From contig WRLG01000027.1 of NCBI GenBank assembly GCA_009777725.1, forward strand, positions 1-41,098: a DNA stretch of 41,098 nucleotides, written 5' to 3'. Source of the DNA: Oscillospiraceae bacterium (GTDB taxonomy: Bacteria > Bacillota > Clostridia > Oscillospirales > Ruminococcaceae). The notes under the pieces were generated by a model. It saw only the letters and a program-made list of their open reading frames with translations. It had not been told where the DNA came from and did not search any database. This document shows, one piece after another, positions 1-6,930 of this stretch (position 1 is its first letter; each line of letters opens with the position of its first letter). The position numbers and the translations under genes are program-made.

Positions 1-29
1 TTGGACGTAAAAAATTAGGGGTGAGTTTT

Positions 30-380
30 GTGAATTTTAACGAAAGACTTCAAGAGGTAAAAGAAAAGTATTCCCTTACTAATGCTAAAATAGCCGCATA
101 CTCTGATGTTAGCGAGGGAGCGGTGAGATTTTGGTTAAACGGAGAAAAAGTTCCTAATGCGGAATCAATTATTCAATTAAGCAAAAATCTTGATTTAAGC
201 ACCGATTATGTTTTGGGAATAATTGATAATCCAATCTCACTAAAAAAAACGATTGAATCAGCAGAGCCTTTGAACGATGATGAAAAAAATTTAATTGATA
301 TTTACAGGAGCTTAGACGATGACGGCAAGGCTTTAGTCAAGGCTGAAGCCGTTAGAGAACGCCGCAGGGCGGAAACTTGA
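30..380 (+). CDS. XRE-family helix-turn-helix regulator
   Basis: This 116-residue protein has a Cro/CI-type helix-turn-helix over about residues 6-60, where the pattern AKIAAYSDVSEGAVRFWLNG is the recognition-helix region. It ends in a charged tail (YRSLDDDGKALVKAEAV) often seen in Firmicute phage-type repressors. The GTG at 30 was chosen because AGGGGTGA lies about 5 bases upstream. The GTG at 21 would leave no room for a ribosome site. It probably represses its own locus and lies 19 bases before the MNT-HepT pair, so it may belong to the same transcript. The operator and ligand cannot be read from the sequence. It lacks peptidase or sensor domains. Confidence 0.8.
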   Translation: MNFNERLQEVKEKYSLTNAKIAAYSDVSEGAVRFWLNGEKVPNAESIIQLSKNLDLSTDYVLGIIDNPISLKKTIESAEPLNDDEKNLIDIYRSLDDDGKALVKAEAVRERRRAET

Positions 381-399
381 TGCTAAAGGAGTGGTTTTT

Positions 400-711
400 T
401 TGGAGGGGCAGATTTATACAGCTAATGAAATAAGAGAAAAATTACAGCCTGTTTTTCATAGCTCACAGGTCGAGAAAGCTATTCTGTTCGGCTCTTTTGC
501 TAAAGGCAATCAAACAGCACTAAGCGACGCCGATATTTTCATAGACAGTAAAGGAAAATTGCAAGGCATTGACTTTTTCGGAATACTGGGCGATATTACT
601 GACATTCTGAAAATCCCCGTGGATTTAATAGAAGCCTGCGAGGTTATCGAGGGCGGCAAAATAGAGCAAGAGATTTTTGACACAGGGGTCGTTATATATG
701 AGAGAATATGA
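400..711 (+). CDS. MNT-type nucleotidyltransferase antitoxin (MntA-like)
   Basis: This is a minimal nucleotidyltransferase of 103 residues. The family signature GSx10DxD is intact: G31-S32, then D43 and D45, followed by D48. In characterised MNT-HepT pairs the antitoxin transfers AMP onto a tyrosine of the HepT toxin and silences it. A TTG start at 400 fits an AAAGGAG ribosome site 8 bases upstream, whereas the GTG at 391 overlaps that site. The 3' end overlaps the next gene by 14 bases, as expected for a translationally coupled toxin-antitoxin pair. The role is inferred from family and gene order. Confidence 0.82.
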   Translation: MEGQIYTANEIREKLQPVFHSSQVEKAILFGSFAKGNQTALSDADIFIDSKGKLQGIDFFGILGDITDILKIPVDLIEACEVIEGGKIEQEIFDTGVVIYERI

Positions 712-1045
712 ATTAACAGTCCTTAAAAAAATAAATTCATATGCAAATCAAACAATAGAGTTTAAGGGCGATATTGAATTTTCGGAATTTTGCACGGATT
801 TTAAAACCATATCCGCTTGCGTTTTTAATCTAAGTCAAATCGGAGAACTATCGGGCAAGCTGGGTGATGATTTTAAATCTGCCGCGTGTCATATTCCTTG
901 GCAAAAAATTAAGGGCTTGCGTAACAGGATTGTACATGATTACGAGGGGATTCAGTATAATATGATTTGGGATGTACTAGTTAATTTTTTGCCAAAGCTG
1001 ATTGAAGATATTGGTGAGATTTTGGATAGAGAAATTTGCCGATAA
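698..1045 (+). CDS. HepT-like toxin (HEPN-domain RNase candidate)
   Basis: This all-helical protein of 115 residues carries the Rx4HxY motif of HEPN/HepT proteins: R75, H80 and Y82 within RNRIVHDYEGI. In the family this motif forms the RNase site, and the tyrosine is the residue AMPylated by the partner nucleotidyltransferase in the studied Shewanella pair. The ATG at 698 lies inside the end of the MNT gene (14-base overlap). This supports co-translation and a toxin-antitoxin role. The toxin appears full length with no missing motif residue. Whether it is active, and whether it cuts tRNA or mRNA here, cannot be told from the sequence. Confidence 0.82.
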   Translation: MREYELTVLKKINSYANQTIEFKGDIEFSEFCTDFKTISACVFNLSQIGELSGKLGDDFKSAACHIPWQKIKGLRNRIVHDYEGIQYNMIWDVLVNFLPKLIEDIGEILDREICR

Positions 1046-1079
1046 AACACATGTCAATGCGCTTTTAGAAAAAAGTGTA

Positions 1080-1108
1080 TTGAATTTTGCTTACTTATGG
1101 TGTATAAT
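1080..1108 (+). promoter_or_regulatory. Candidate promoter upstream of the second XRE gene
   Basis: TTGAAT at 1080-1085 and a perfect TATAAT at 1103-1108 are separated by 17 bases. If used, it gives a leader of nearly 190 bases that contains the palindromic repeats at 1143-1238. Confidence 0.55.
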
Positions 1109-1142
1109 AGAAATGTGGTAAAATTATTATGTTAATTACATT

Positions 1143-1238
1143 ATAATACGTAATATCTGAAATGTCAAGTAATTTTAAAAAATAATTACGTATTATCTGT
1201 ATTTTGTATAAACAACCAAAATTTTCAAGTGATACTTG
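1143..1238. repeat. Paired palindromic repeats, likely operator sites of the XRE regulator
   Basis: ATAATACGTAAT (1143-1154) and ATTACGTATTAT (1185-1196) form an inverted pair. Read as direct repeats, TACGTAATATCTG (1148-1160) and TACGTATTATCTG (1188-1200) differ at one base and start exactly 40 bp apart, which is close to four helical turns. Each contains a TACGTA core. A separate palindrome, CAAGT-GAT-ACTTG, lies at 1226-1238. The layout suits cooperative dimer binding by the adjacent regulator. This is inference from spacing and symmetry. Confidence 0.5.
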
Positions 1239-1299
1239 TAAGTTTTGCCGAATGGCGTTAAAACTCTTGCTGTAATGTCAATATGGGAGATAAATTTTT

Positions 1300-1650
1300 A
1301 TGAAAACTTTAGACAGAATCGAAAATTTATTGAAAAGTCGGAATATAAGTAAAAAAGCGTTTTTAAATTATTTAGGTTATACATCGTCAACATGGGGAGA
1401 TTGGAGAGGTGGCGGTAAAACATATTACGACAGAATACACGATATTGCCCAATATTTCAACGTCACCTCCGATTATCTTTTGGGCTTATCAGATATTCCG
1501 AACCCGCCTACACTAAGCTTAGATGAATCTAAAATTATAGAACGCTATAGAGAATTATCGCCTATTGACAGAGCTTTAGTTAAAAGAGCCTTAAATCTCG
1601 CTTACGATGACGAAATACCCGTTGTCAGCGATAAACACGAATCGGTATAA
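1300..1650 (+). CDS. XRE-family helix-turn-helix regulator
   Basis: This is a 116-residue regulator with an N-terminal helix-turn-helix (roughly residues 5-62) containing SKKAFLNYLGYTSSTWGDWR and the common ending SDYLLGLSD. A C-terminal tail resembles that of the regulator at position 30, with YRELSPIDRALVKRAL matching YRSLDDDGKALVKAEA. The two may therefore be distant paralogues. GGGAGA lies 9 bases before the ATG. It is followed after 12 bases by a truncated antitoxin gene. The palindromic repeats just upstream are its most likely operators, giving autoregulation. Confidence 0.8.
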   Translation: MKTLDRIENLLKSRNISKKAFLNYLGYTSSTWGDWRGGGKTYYDRIHDIAQYFNVTSDYLLGLSDIPNPPTLSLDESKIIERYRELSPIDRALVKRALNLAYDDEIPVVSDKHESV

Positions 1651-1662
1651 GGAGCAAGAACA

Positions 1663-1842
1663 ATGAAAAAATGGAGTGAAGTTAGAAAAGAATTGTTCAC
1701 TGAGCAAGAAATTAGGGAAAGCGATTTAAGGGTTGCTATAATCGGCGAACGAATCAAGGCACAAAACGAGAAAAAAATATCGGGGCGAGAGCTTGAAGAA
1801 TTAAGCGGAGTAAAGCAGTACGTTTTTAACTACATGTCTTAA
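1663..1842 (+). pseudogene. Truncated HigA-like antitoxin
   Basis: This frame encodes 59 residues, beginning MKKWSEVRKELFTEQEIRES and continuing to GRELEELSGVKQ before ending in YVFNYMS and a stop. The N-terminal half matches the usual layout of HigA-type XRE antitoxins (ESDLRVAIIGERI..., then ...LEELSGVKQ...), which normally continue for another 30-40 residues through the second half of the helix-turn-helix. Here the recognition helix and C-terminus are gone and no HigB toxin lies next to it. A good ribosome site (GGAG) sits 8 bases upstream, so it may still be translated. I read it as a decayed antitoxin, though a short functional peptide is possible. Confidence 0.55.
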
Positions 1843-1860
1843 AAAACTTCCCCAAAAACC

Positions 1861-1889
1861 TTGACAAATGAAGCCATCTAGTATATACT
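1861..1889 (+). promoter_or_regulatory. Sigma-A promoter for the protease-thrS transcript
   Basis: TTGACA at 1861-1866 and TATACT at 1884-1889 have a 17-base spacer. This is a near-consensus housekeeping promoter 57 bases before the protease start. Confidence 0.8.
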
Positions 1890-1945
1890 AAGTATTCAAG
1901 AGCCATATTGCGGTTAGCAACTGAAAGGATTGGTAAAAGCAGTAA

Positions 1946-3163
1946 ATGAATAAGAAAATATCACTTGGGGTAGCGGTTGCGTTTATGGCGTTAACCGCCG
2001 CGGCAACCTTTATTATAACATTCAATTTTTCATTGAATACATTCAACGCCAAGCTAAAGAGCGTGCATGAAAAGGAAGAAGCCTACAGCCGCTTAGCGGA
2101 AATCGATAACTATGTTCGCAACAATTACATATCCCAAATTAATGAGGAAGCGTTAACCAACAGCACCATAAGGGGCTATATAGCGGGCTTGGGCGACCCC
2201 TATGCCCAATATTATTCTCCCGATGAATACGCAAGGCTTCAGCAGCGCGATGCCGGAATTTTAGTAGGCTTGGGCTTTGAATTTGACAGGGAGGAAAGCG
2301 GTTACATAAGGGTAATATCGGTAATGGAAAATACCTCGGCTCACGAGGAGGGGCTGGCACCCGGAGATGTGATTACAGCCGTAAATAATACAGACGTTAT
2401 CGCATACGAAAACGGCTATGAGGAAGCGGTTACATTTTTAAGGTGCGATGAGGGCGTAAAGGTCAAGCTTCACGTAAAACGCTCGGACGAGGACGGCGGG
2501 ACGGAGTTTTTCACGGTTGACTTAACGTCGCGCACCATTGACATTATTACCGTTTTCAGTGAAATAATTGATGATAACGGATATATCGTAATCACCTCGT
2601 TTAATGAAAAAACCCCGCTCCAGCTCGAAGAAGCAATTTTTATGCTTACCGAGCGGGGGGCGAAGTCGCTTATTTTTGACCTGCGGGATAATGCGGGGGG
2701 GCTCACGGAGGCACTCCGCGGCTCTTTGGAGGGGATTGTAGGCGCGGGCGATATTGTAACCGCGTATTACAGGGATACCGAAAAGGTTATAGTCGCGACC
2801 GAAAACCCCGTTAAGCTGAGAACGCCGATGGTTGTGATTGTCAACGGCAATACCTCCTCCTCGGCGGAATTGTTCGCGTTCGCGCTCAGGGATATTAACG
2901 GGGCGCAGGTTGTGGGGGTAAACAGCTACGGAAAGGGCGTTATGCAGGCGGTGCATAAGCTTTCTACCGGCGGGGCGGTACGAATTACCGTGGCAACACT
3001 GCAAACCGAAAAAAGCGGCGATTATAACGGAATCGGGATAAAGCCGCATTTCGATGTATCACTCCCCTCCGATGTTGATTTGAATAACATCAGCCGTGAG
3101 GCAAGGCTTTTATTTGATACCCAGCTTATAAAAGCTCTGGAGGTTGCGGATACTATAAGATAG
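1946..3163 (+). CDS. S41-family C-terminal processing peptidase
   Basis: This is a 405-residue CtpA/Prc-type serine protease. Residues 7-27 form an uncleaved-looking signal anchor. A helical region (about 40-90) precedes a PDZ domain (about 95-180, containing GLGFEF and APGDVITAVNN), and the S41 catalytic core follows. The catalytic serine is most likely S305 in NTSSSAELF and the lysine K330 in YGKGVMQ. The 25-residue spacing between them equals that of characterised plant CtpA. The enzyme should act outside the membrane and trim C-termini of secreted or membrane proteins. An in-frame stop directly before the ATG fixes the start, although the ribosome site (AAAGGA) is unusually distant at 16 bases. 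ThrS follows with only a short gap and probably shares the transcript. Confidence 0.9.
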   Translation: MNKKISLGVAVAFMALTAAATFIITFNFSLNTFNAKLKSVHEKEEAYSRLAEIDNYVRNNYISQINEEALTNSTIRGYIAGLGDPYAQYYSPDEYARLQQRDAGILVGLGFEFDREESGYIRVISVMENTSAHEEGLAPGDVITAVNNTDVIAYENGYEEAVTFLRCDEGVKVKLHVKRSDEDGGTEFFTVDLTSRTIDIITVFSEIIDDNGYIVITSFNEKTPLQLEEAIFMLTERGAKSLIFDLRDNAGGLTEALRGSLEGIVGAGDIVTAYYRDTEKVIVATENPVKLRTPMVVIVNGNTSSSAELFAFALRDINGAQVVGVNSYGKGVMQAVHKLSTGGAVRITVATLQTEKSGDYNGIGIKPHFDVSLPSDVDLNNISREARLLFDTQLIKALEVADTIR

Positions 3164-3214
3164 TGATTAGAATTTGTTTGCGCCTCGCTTATGCAGGAAA
3201 GGATGGTCTTTAAT

Positions 3215-5134
3215 ATGCTTAATTTGACACTAAAGGACGGCAGTGTAAGGCAGGTTGAAAAAAATACCGCCGCAGAAATTGTAAAGGGCATCGGCGCGGG
3301 GCTTTATAAAGCGGCTTGCGCCGTGAAAATAAACGGGCAAACTTGTGATTTGCGGACGGAAGTAACCGAGGACTGCGAATTTGAGGTTTTAACCTTTGAC
3401 AGTGAGGAGGGGAAAAAGACTTTCCGTCATACCGCCTCTCATATTTTGGCGCAGGCGGTAAAAAGGCTTTATCCCGAGGTGAAGCTTGCCATAGGTCCGC
3501 CGATTGAAAACGGCTTTTATTACGATTTTGACCGTGAGAACGCGTTCACCCCGGAGGATTTGGCGGCAATAGAAGCCGAAATGAAGAAAATCGTTAAAGA
3601 GGGCTTGGTGCTTGAACGCTATACGCTTCCGCCCGAGGAAGCTCTCAAAGCTCTCGAAGAGGCAGGAGAGGCTTATAAAGCCGAGCTTGTCCGTGAGCAC
3701 GCCGCTAAGGGCGAGGAAATCTCGTTTTATAAACAAGGCGAATTTGCCGACCTCTGCGCCGGACCGCAGCTTATAAGTACATCAGCGGTCAAGGCTCTGA
3801 AGCTTACTGCCTGCACGGGTGCTTATTGGAGAGGGGATTCTTCAAATAAACAGCTCTGCCGCATTTACGGTACAGCCTTTCCTAAAGCAAGCGAGCTTGA
3901 AGCTTATTTAAAAATGGTTGAGGAAGCAAAAAAACGCGACCATAACAAGCTTGGGCGCGAATTGGAGTATTTTACAACCGTTGACGTTATAGGGCAAGGG
4001 TTGCCGCTTATGCTTCCGAAAGCGGCTAAGGTGCTGCAAATTTTGCAGCGGTTTGTTGAGGATGAGGAGGAGCGGCGGGGGTATATCCTTACTAAAACTC
4101 CGCTTATGGCTAAATCCGATTTATATAAAATATCCGGGCATTGGCAGCATTATAAGGACGGTATGTTTGTTTTGGGCGATGAGGAAAAGGACAAGGAAGT
4201 CTACGCGCTCCGCCCTATGACCTGCCCTTTCCAATATTATGTTTATTTAAACCGAAAGCGTTCCTACAGGGATTTGCCTATGCGCTTAAACGAAACCTCC
4301 ACACTGTTCCGCAATGAGGAAAGCGGCGAAATGCACGGGCTTATCAGAGTGCGTCAGTTTACGCTCTCCGAGGGGCATTTAATCCTGCGCCCCGAGCAGT
4401 TGGAAGAGGAGTTTTCCGGCTGTGTTGAGCTTGCCAATTTTATGCTTGAAAAGGTAGGCTTAATTGACGATGTATCCTACAGATTTTCAAAATGGGACCC
4501 CGAGAAAAAGGACAAATACGAGGGAAAAGCAGAGCAATGGGAGGAAGCCGAGGCTCTGATGCAAAAAATACTTGAAAAGCTAAACTTAAAGCATGAAGTC
4601 GGTATAGGCGAGGCGGCGTTTTACGGACCGAAGCTGGATATTCAAATCAAGAATGTCCACGGCAAGGAAGATACGCTGATTACGATTCAAATAGACATGC
4701 TTCTAGCTGAAAAGTTCGGCATGGAATACGTGGATAAGGACGGCTCTATGAAACGTCCCTACATTATCCACCGCTCATCATTGGGCTGTTACGAGCGCAC
4801 TCTCGCGCTTATCATCGAAAAATACGCGGGCGCGCTTCCGTTCTGGCTTGCGCCCGAGCAGGTAAGAATCCTGCCGGTAACAGACCGCGCGCTTGATTAT
4901 TCGCACTCCTTGCAAAAAAAGCTCAGAGCTATGGACATACGAGCAGAAGTTGACGGCAGAAACGAGGGCATCGGCTTCAAAATCAGGCAGGCTCAGCTTG
5001 AAAAGATACCGTACTTTTTTATAATAGGTGACAAAGAAGCGGCAGACGGCACAGTCTCCGTTCGTTGCCGAAAGGACGGGGATTTGGGAGCTATGCTGTT
5101 TGATGATTTTATTCTGAAAGCAACCTCTTCATAA
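3215..5134 (+). CDS. thrS: Threonyl-tRNA synthetase with altered editing site
   Basis: This 639-residue class II synthetase charges tRNA-Thr. Domain order is TGS (1-62), the editing domain with H72 and H76 in HTASHILAQAV, the catalytic core, and a C-terminal anticodon-binding domain from about residue 540. The three catalytic zinc ligands are present: C337 (RPMTCPFQYYVY), H388 (SEGHL) and H519 (IIHRSS). In the editing pocket C181 is present, but the CxxxH histidine (H186 in E. coli) is Q185 within LCAGPQL. The ATG at 3215 begins the usual TGS start MLNLTLKDGS and has GGAAAGGA upstream. Upstream in-frame ATGs at 3191 and 3203 are less well placed. No T-box leader is visible, which is unusual for a Firmicute thrS. 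The last 26 bases overlap the convergent deacetylase gene. Confidence 0.97.
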   Translation: MLNLTLKDGSVRQVEKNTAAEIVKGIGAGLYKAACAVKINGQTCDLRTEVTEDCEFEVLTFDSEEGKKTFRHTASHILAQAVKRLYPEVKLAIGPPIENGFYYDFDRENAFTPEDLAAIEAEMKKIVKEGLVLERYTLPPEEALKALEEAGEAYKAELVREHAAKGEEISFYKQGEFADLCAGPQLISTSAVKALKLTACTGAYWRGDSSNKQLCRIYGTAFPKASELEAYLKMVEEAKKRDHNKLGRELEYFTTVDVIGQGLPLMLPKAAKVLQILQRFVEDEEERRGYILTKTPLMAKSDLYKISGHWQHYKDGMFVLGDEEKDKEVYALRPMTCPFQYYVYLNRKRSYRDLPMRLNETSTLFRNEESGEMHGLIRVRQFTLSEGHLILRPEQLEEEFSGCVELANFMLEKVGLIDDVSYRFSKWDPEKKDKYEGKAEQWEEAEALMQKILEKLNLKHEVGIGEAAFYGPKLDIQIKNVHGKEDTLITIQIDMLLAEKFGMEYVDKDGSMKRPYIIHRSSLGCYERTLALIIEKYAGALPFWLAPEQVRILPVTDRALDYSHSLQKKLRAMDIRAEVDGRNEGIGFKIRQAQLEKIPYFFIIGDKEAADGTVSVRCRKDGDLGAMLFDDFILKATSS

Positions 5135-6059
5135 ATTCCTCCGTGGTTACTCCGCTGGGGCGGTTGTATCGGTTAAGGCTCATCAATGAAAAATCGCCTT
5201 GGACATGCGTTATATAATTGGGCTTTTCATAGCAGGTCAGCAGAGCCTTGAAGCCCATTTTTGCCAAGATTTCAACGCTTTCGTCCGACACGAAGCCGAA
5301 AGGATAGGTAAAGATTACGGGGGTTACGTCCGCTTTATCGGTCAGCAAACCCTGTAAGCGACCTATATCCTCCGTTAAAACCCGTTGGTATTCCTCATCC
5401 GATTCTCCTAAAAGCTTTAGGCTGCCCTTTCGGCAGTCCAGAGAGTGCATATCATAGGTATGGTTGCCGATTTCAAACACTCCGCTTTGGTGGAGTGTTC
5501 TTATTTCGTCCCACGTTAACGCGGAGTAGTTGGGGTTATGCTCATCTTCCTCCGCCGCTCTTTCCGTATAGCTTCCGACTACGCTCATCACGCCCTTTAT
5601 GCCGTGCTCTTTCATATAGGGGTAGGCATAGTGCATGACGTTATAATGTCCGTCATCAAAGGTAATGACAACGGGCTTTTCGGGCAGTGGCGTTCCGTTT
5701 TCGGCATAATCAATCAGTTCACTTACAAACACGCTTGTATAACCGTTTGCTATCAGAAATTCCATGTCGCTTATAAAATTTTCCGGCTTAACAACGTAAT
5801 CCCCTTGGCGCAAATCGTCCTCCAAAAGCCCGTGATACATGATGATAGGGACAAAGACGCCCTCCTTTTTATTCCTGCTGATTTCCCTAAAAGCCGATTC
5901 GCCGCCCGAGGCTTGCGTTTCGTCCGCCGTCTGAGGAGCTTTTCCCTGCACCGCCGCAGAGCGGAAGCTGTTGACCGTAAGCCTTACCGCCCCCATAAAT
6001 AAAGCAACGCATAAAAACACCACGCCCATAAAACTGCTTAACCTGTAGCATTTATACAT
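5109..6059 (-). CDS. Polysaccharide deacetylase (NodB-homology), membrane anchored
   Basis: This 316-residue protein has an N-terminal membrane segment (about 9-29), a short linker rich in A, Q and E, and a NodB-type deacetylase domain. Visible motifs are MYHGL (74-78), the TFDDG metal and catalytic motif (133-137), the histidine pair H200 and H205 in GNHTYDMH, and TYPFG near the C-terminus. It should remove acetyl groups from N-acetylglucosamine in peptidoglycan or a surface polysaccharide outside the cell. The ATG at 6059 was chosen because AAAGGGTGA precedes it and a signal anchor follows immediately. The reading frame is open 150 bases further upstream without a good ribosome site. It converges on thrS with a 26-base overlap. 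Confidence 0.9.
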   Translation of the reverse strand: MYKCYRLSSFMGVVFLCVALFMGAVRLTVNSFRSAAVQGKAPQTADETQASGGESAFREISRNKKEGVFVPIIMYHGLLEDDLRQGDYVVKPENFISDMEFLIANGYTSVFVSELIDYAENGTPLPEKPVVITFDDGHYNVMHYAYPYMKEHGIKGVMSVVGSYTERAAEEDEHNPNYSALTWDEIRTLHQSGVFEIGNHTYDMHSLDCRKGSLKLLGESDEEYQRVLTEDIGRLQGLLTDKADVTPVIFTYPFGFVSDESVEILAKMGFKALLTCYEKPNYITHVQGDFSLMSLNRYNRPSGVTTEEFMKRLLSE

Positions 6060-6143
6060 AAAATTTTCACCCTTTCGGACAAGACAAATATAGTATAGTA
6101 TAAATGTATGTCCGAAATTGAAAAAAAAGACTAGTAATAAAAA

Positions 6144-6172
6144 TTGACAAACAGCAATTTGTGCGTTATAAT
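6144..6172 (+). promoter_or_regulatory. Sigma-A promoter of purC
   Basis: Perfect TTGACA (6144-6149) and TATAAT (6167-6172) are separated by 17 bases, 39 bases before the purC start. No purine riboswitch fold fits in the short leader. Confidence 0.88.
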
Positions 6173-6211
6173 AAATATATAACATTCGGAAAGTGAAACG
6201 GAGGAACAAAA

Positions 6212-6892
6212 ATGATTTACGAAGGCAAAACCAAAGATGTTTACGACAACGGTGACGGCAATTATCTGCTTAAATTCAAAGATAACGCAACAGGAACAGA
6301 CGGTGTATTCGACCCCGGCGCGAATACCGTGGGCTTGCAAATTGAGGGGATGGGAAAGGTCGGCATAAGGCTGACGGAGTTTTTTTTCAATAAGCTTGCC
6401 CAAGCGGGGATTCCTACGCATTTCGTAAGCGCGGATGCAGCTCGGTCTGAAATGGTTGTAAAGCCTGCTGAGGTGTTCGGCAAGGGGCTGGAGATAATTT
6501 GCCGTTACAAGGCGACAGGGAGCTTTGTCCGCCGTTACGGCTTATACTGCTCCGATGGCTTTCCGCTTGATGCGTATGTTGAAGTCACCTTAAAAGACGA
6601 TGGCAGAAACGACCCTCTTATCACCAAAGACGGGCTTGCCGCGCTTCATATACTTACCCTTGACGAATATACCATTCTGGAAGAACTGACCCGCAAAAGC
6701 TGTGCAATCATAAAGGACGAGCTGTCCAAATTCGGCTTGGAGCTAATCGACATAAAGCTGGAATTCGGTCGCTGTAACGGTCAGATTACGCTTATAGATG
6801 AGATTTCCGCCGGGAATATGAGGGCTTATAAAGAGGGCAAGCTTATAGGACCGCTTGAATTGGCGAAATTGGTTTTGGGGGCGGCGGGGTAA
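6212..6892 (+). CDS. purC: Phosphoribosylaminoimidazole-succinocarboxamide synthase
   Basis: This is SAICAR synthetase (226 residues), which joins aspartate to CAIR in purine synthesis using ATP in the cytoplasm. It starts with the nucleotide-binding MIYEGKTKDVY and keeps RYKATGSFVRRYG, LIDIKLEFG and LIDEISAGNMR. The last is the variant of the family's usual DE(I/V)SPDxxR motif, with AGN in place of PD. GGAGG lies about 7 bases before the ATG. It stands alone with its own strong promoter rather than in a pur operon. A palindrome follows the stop codon between it and the convergent trpD. Confidence 0.95.
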   Translation: MIYEGKTKDVYDNGDGNYLLKFKDNATGTDGVFDPGANTVGLQIEGMGKVGIRLTEFFFNKLAQAGIPTHFVSADAARSEMVVKPAEVFGKGLEIICRYKATGSFVRRYGLYCSDGFPLDAYVEVTLKDDGRNDPLITKDGLAALHILTLDEYTILEELTRKSCAIIKDELSKFGLELIDIKLEFGRCNGQITLIDEISAGNMRAYKEGKLIGPLELAKLVLGAAG

Positions 6893-6903
6893 AGATAGAG
6901 GCG

Positions 6904-6930
6904 GCGGGCAGTGAACCATTCACTGCCCGC
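6904..6930. repeat. Perfect inverted repeat between convergent purC and trpD
   Basis: GCGGGCAGTGAA (6904-6915) and TTCACTGCCCGC (6919-6930) are perfect 12-base arms with a 3-base loop. The repeat overlaps the trpD stop codon. It may stop or stabilise transcripts from both sides, but neither flank has a T-run, so it is not a standard intrinsic terminator. Confidence 0.55.

Noticed and set aside
2522-3049. A 175-codon open frame antisense to the S41 protease
   Set aside because: The sense strand encodes the conserved catalytic core with S305 and K330. The antisense product is arginine-rich and unrecognisable.
6060-6143. A promoter for the polysaccharide deacetylase
   Set aside because: TATACT-like boxes occur on the minus strand, but no -35 box with 16-18 base spacing was convincing.
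6904-6930. The purC-trpD palindrome as a standard intrinsic terminator
   Set aside because: The stem is perfect but no T-run follows on either strand, so it is listed only as an inverted repeat.
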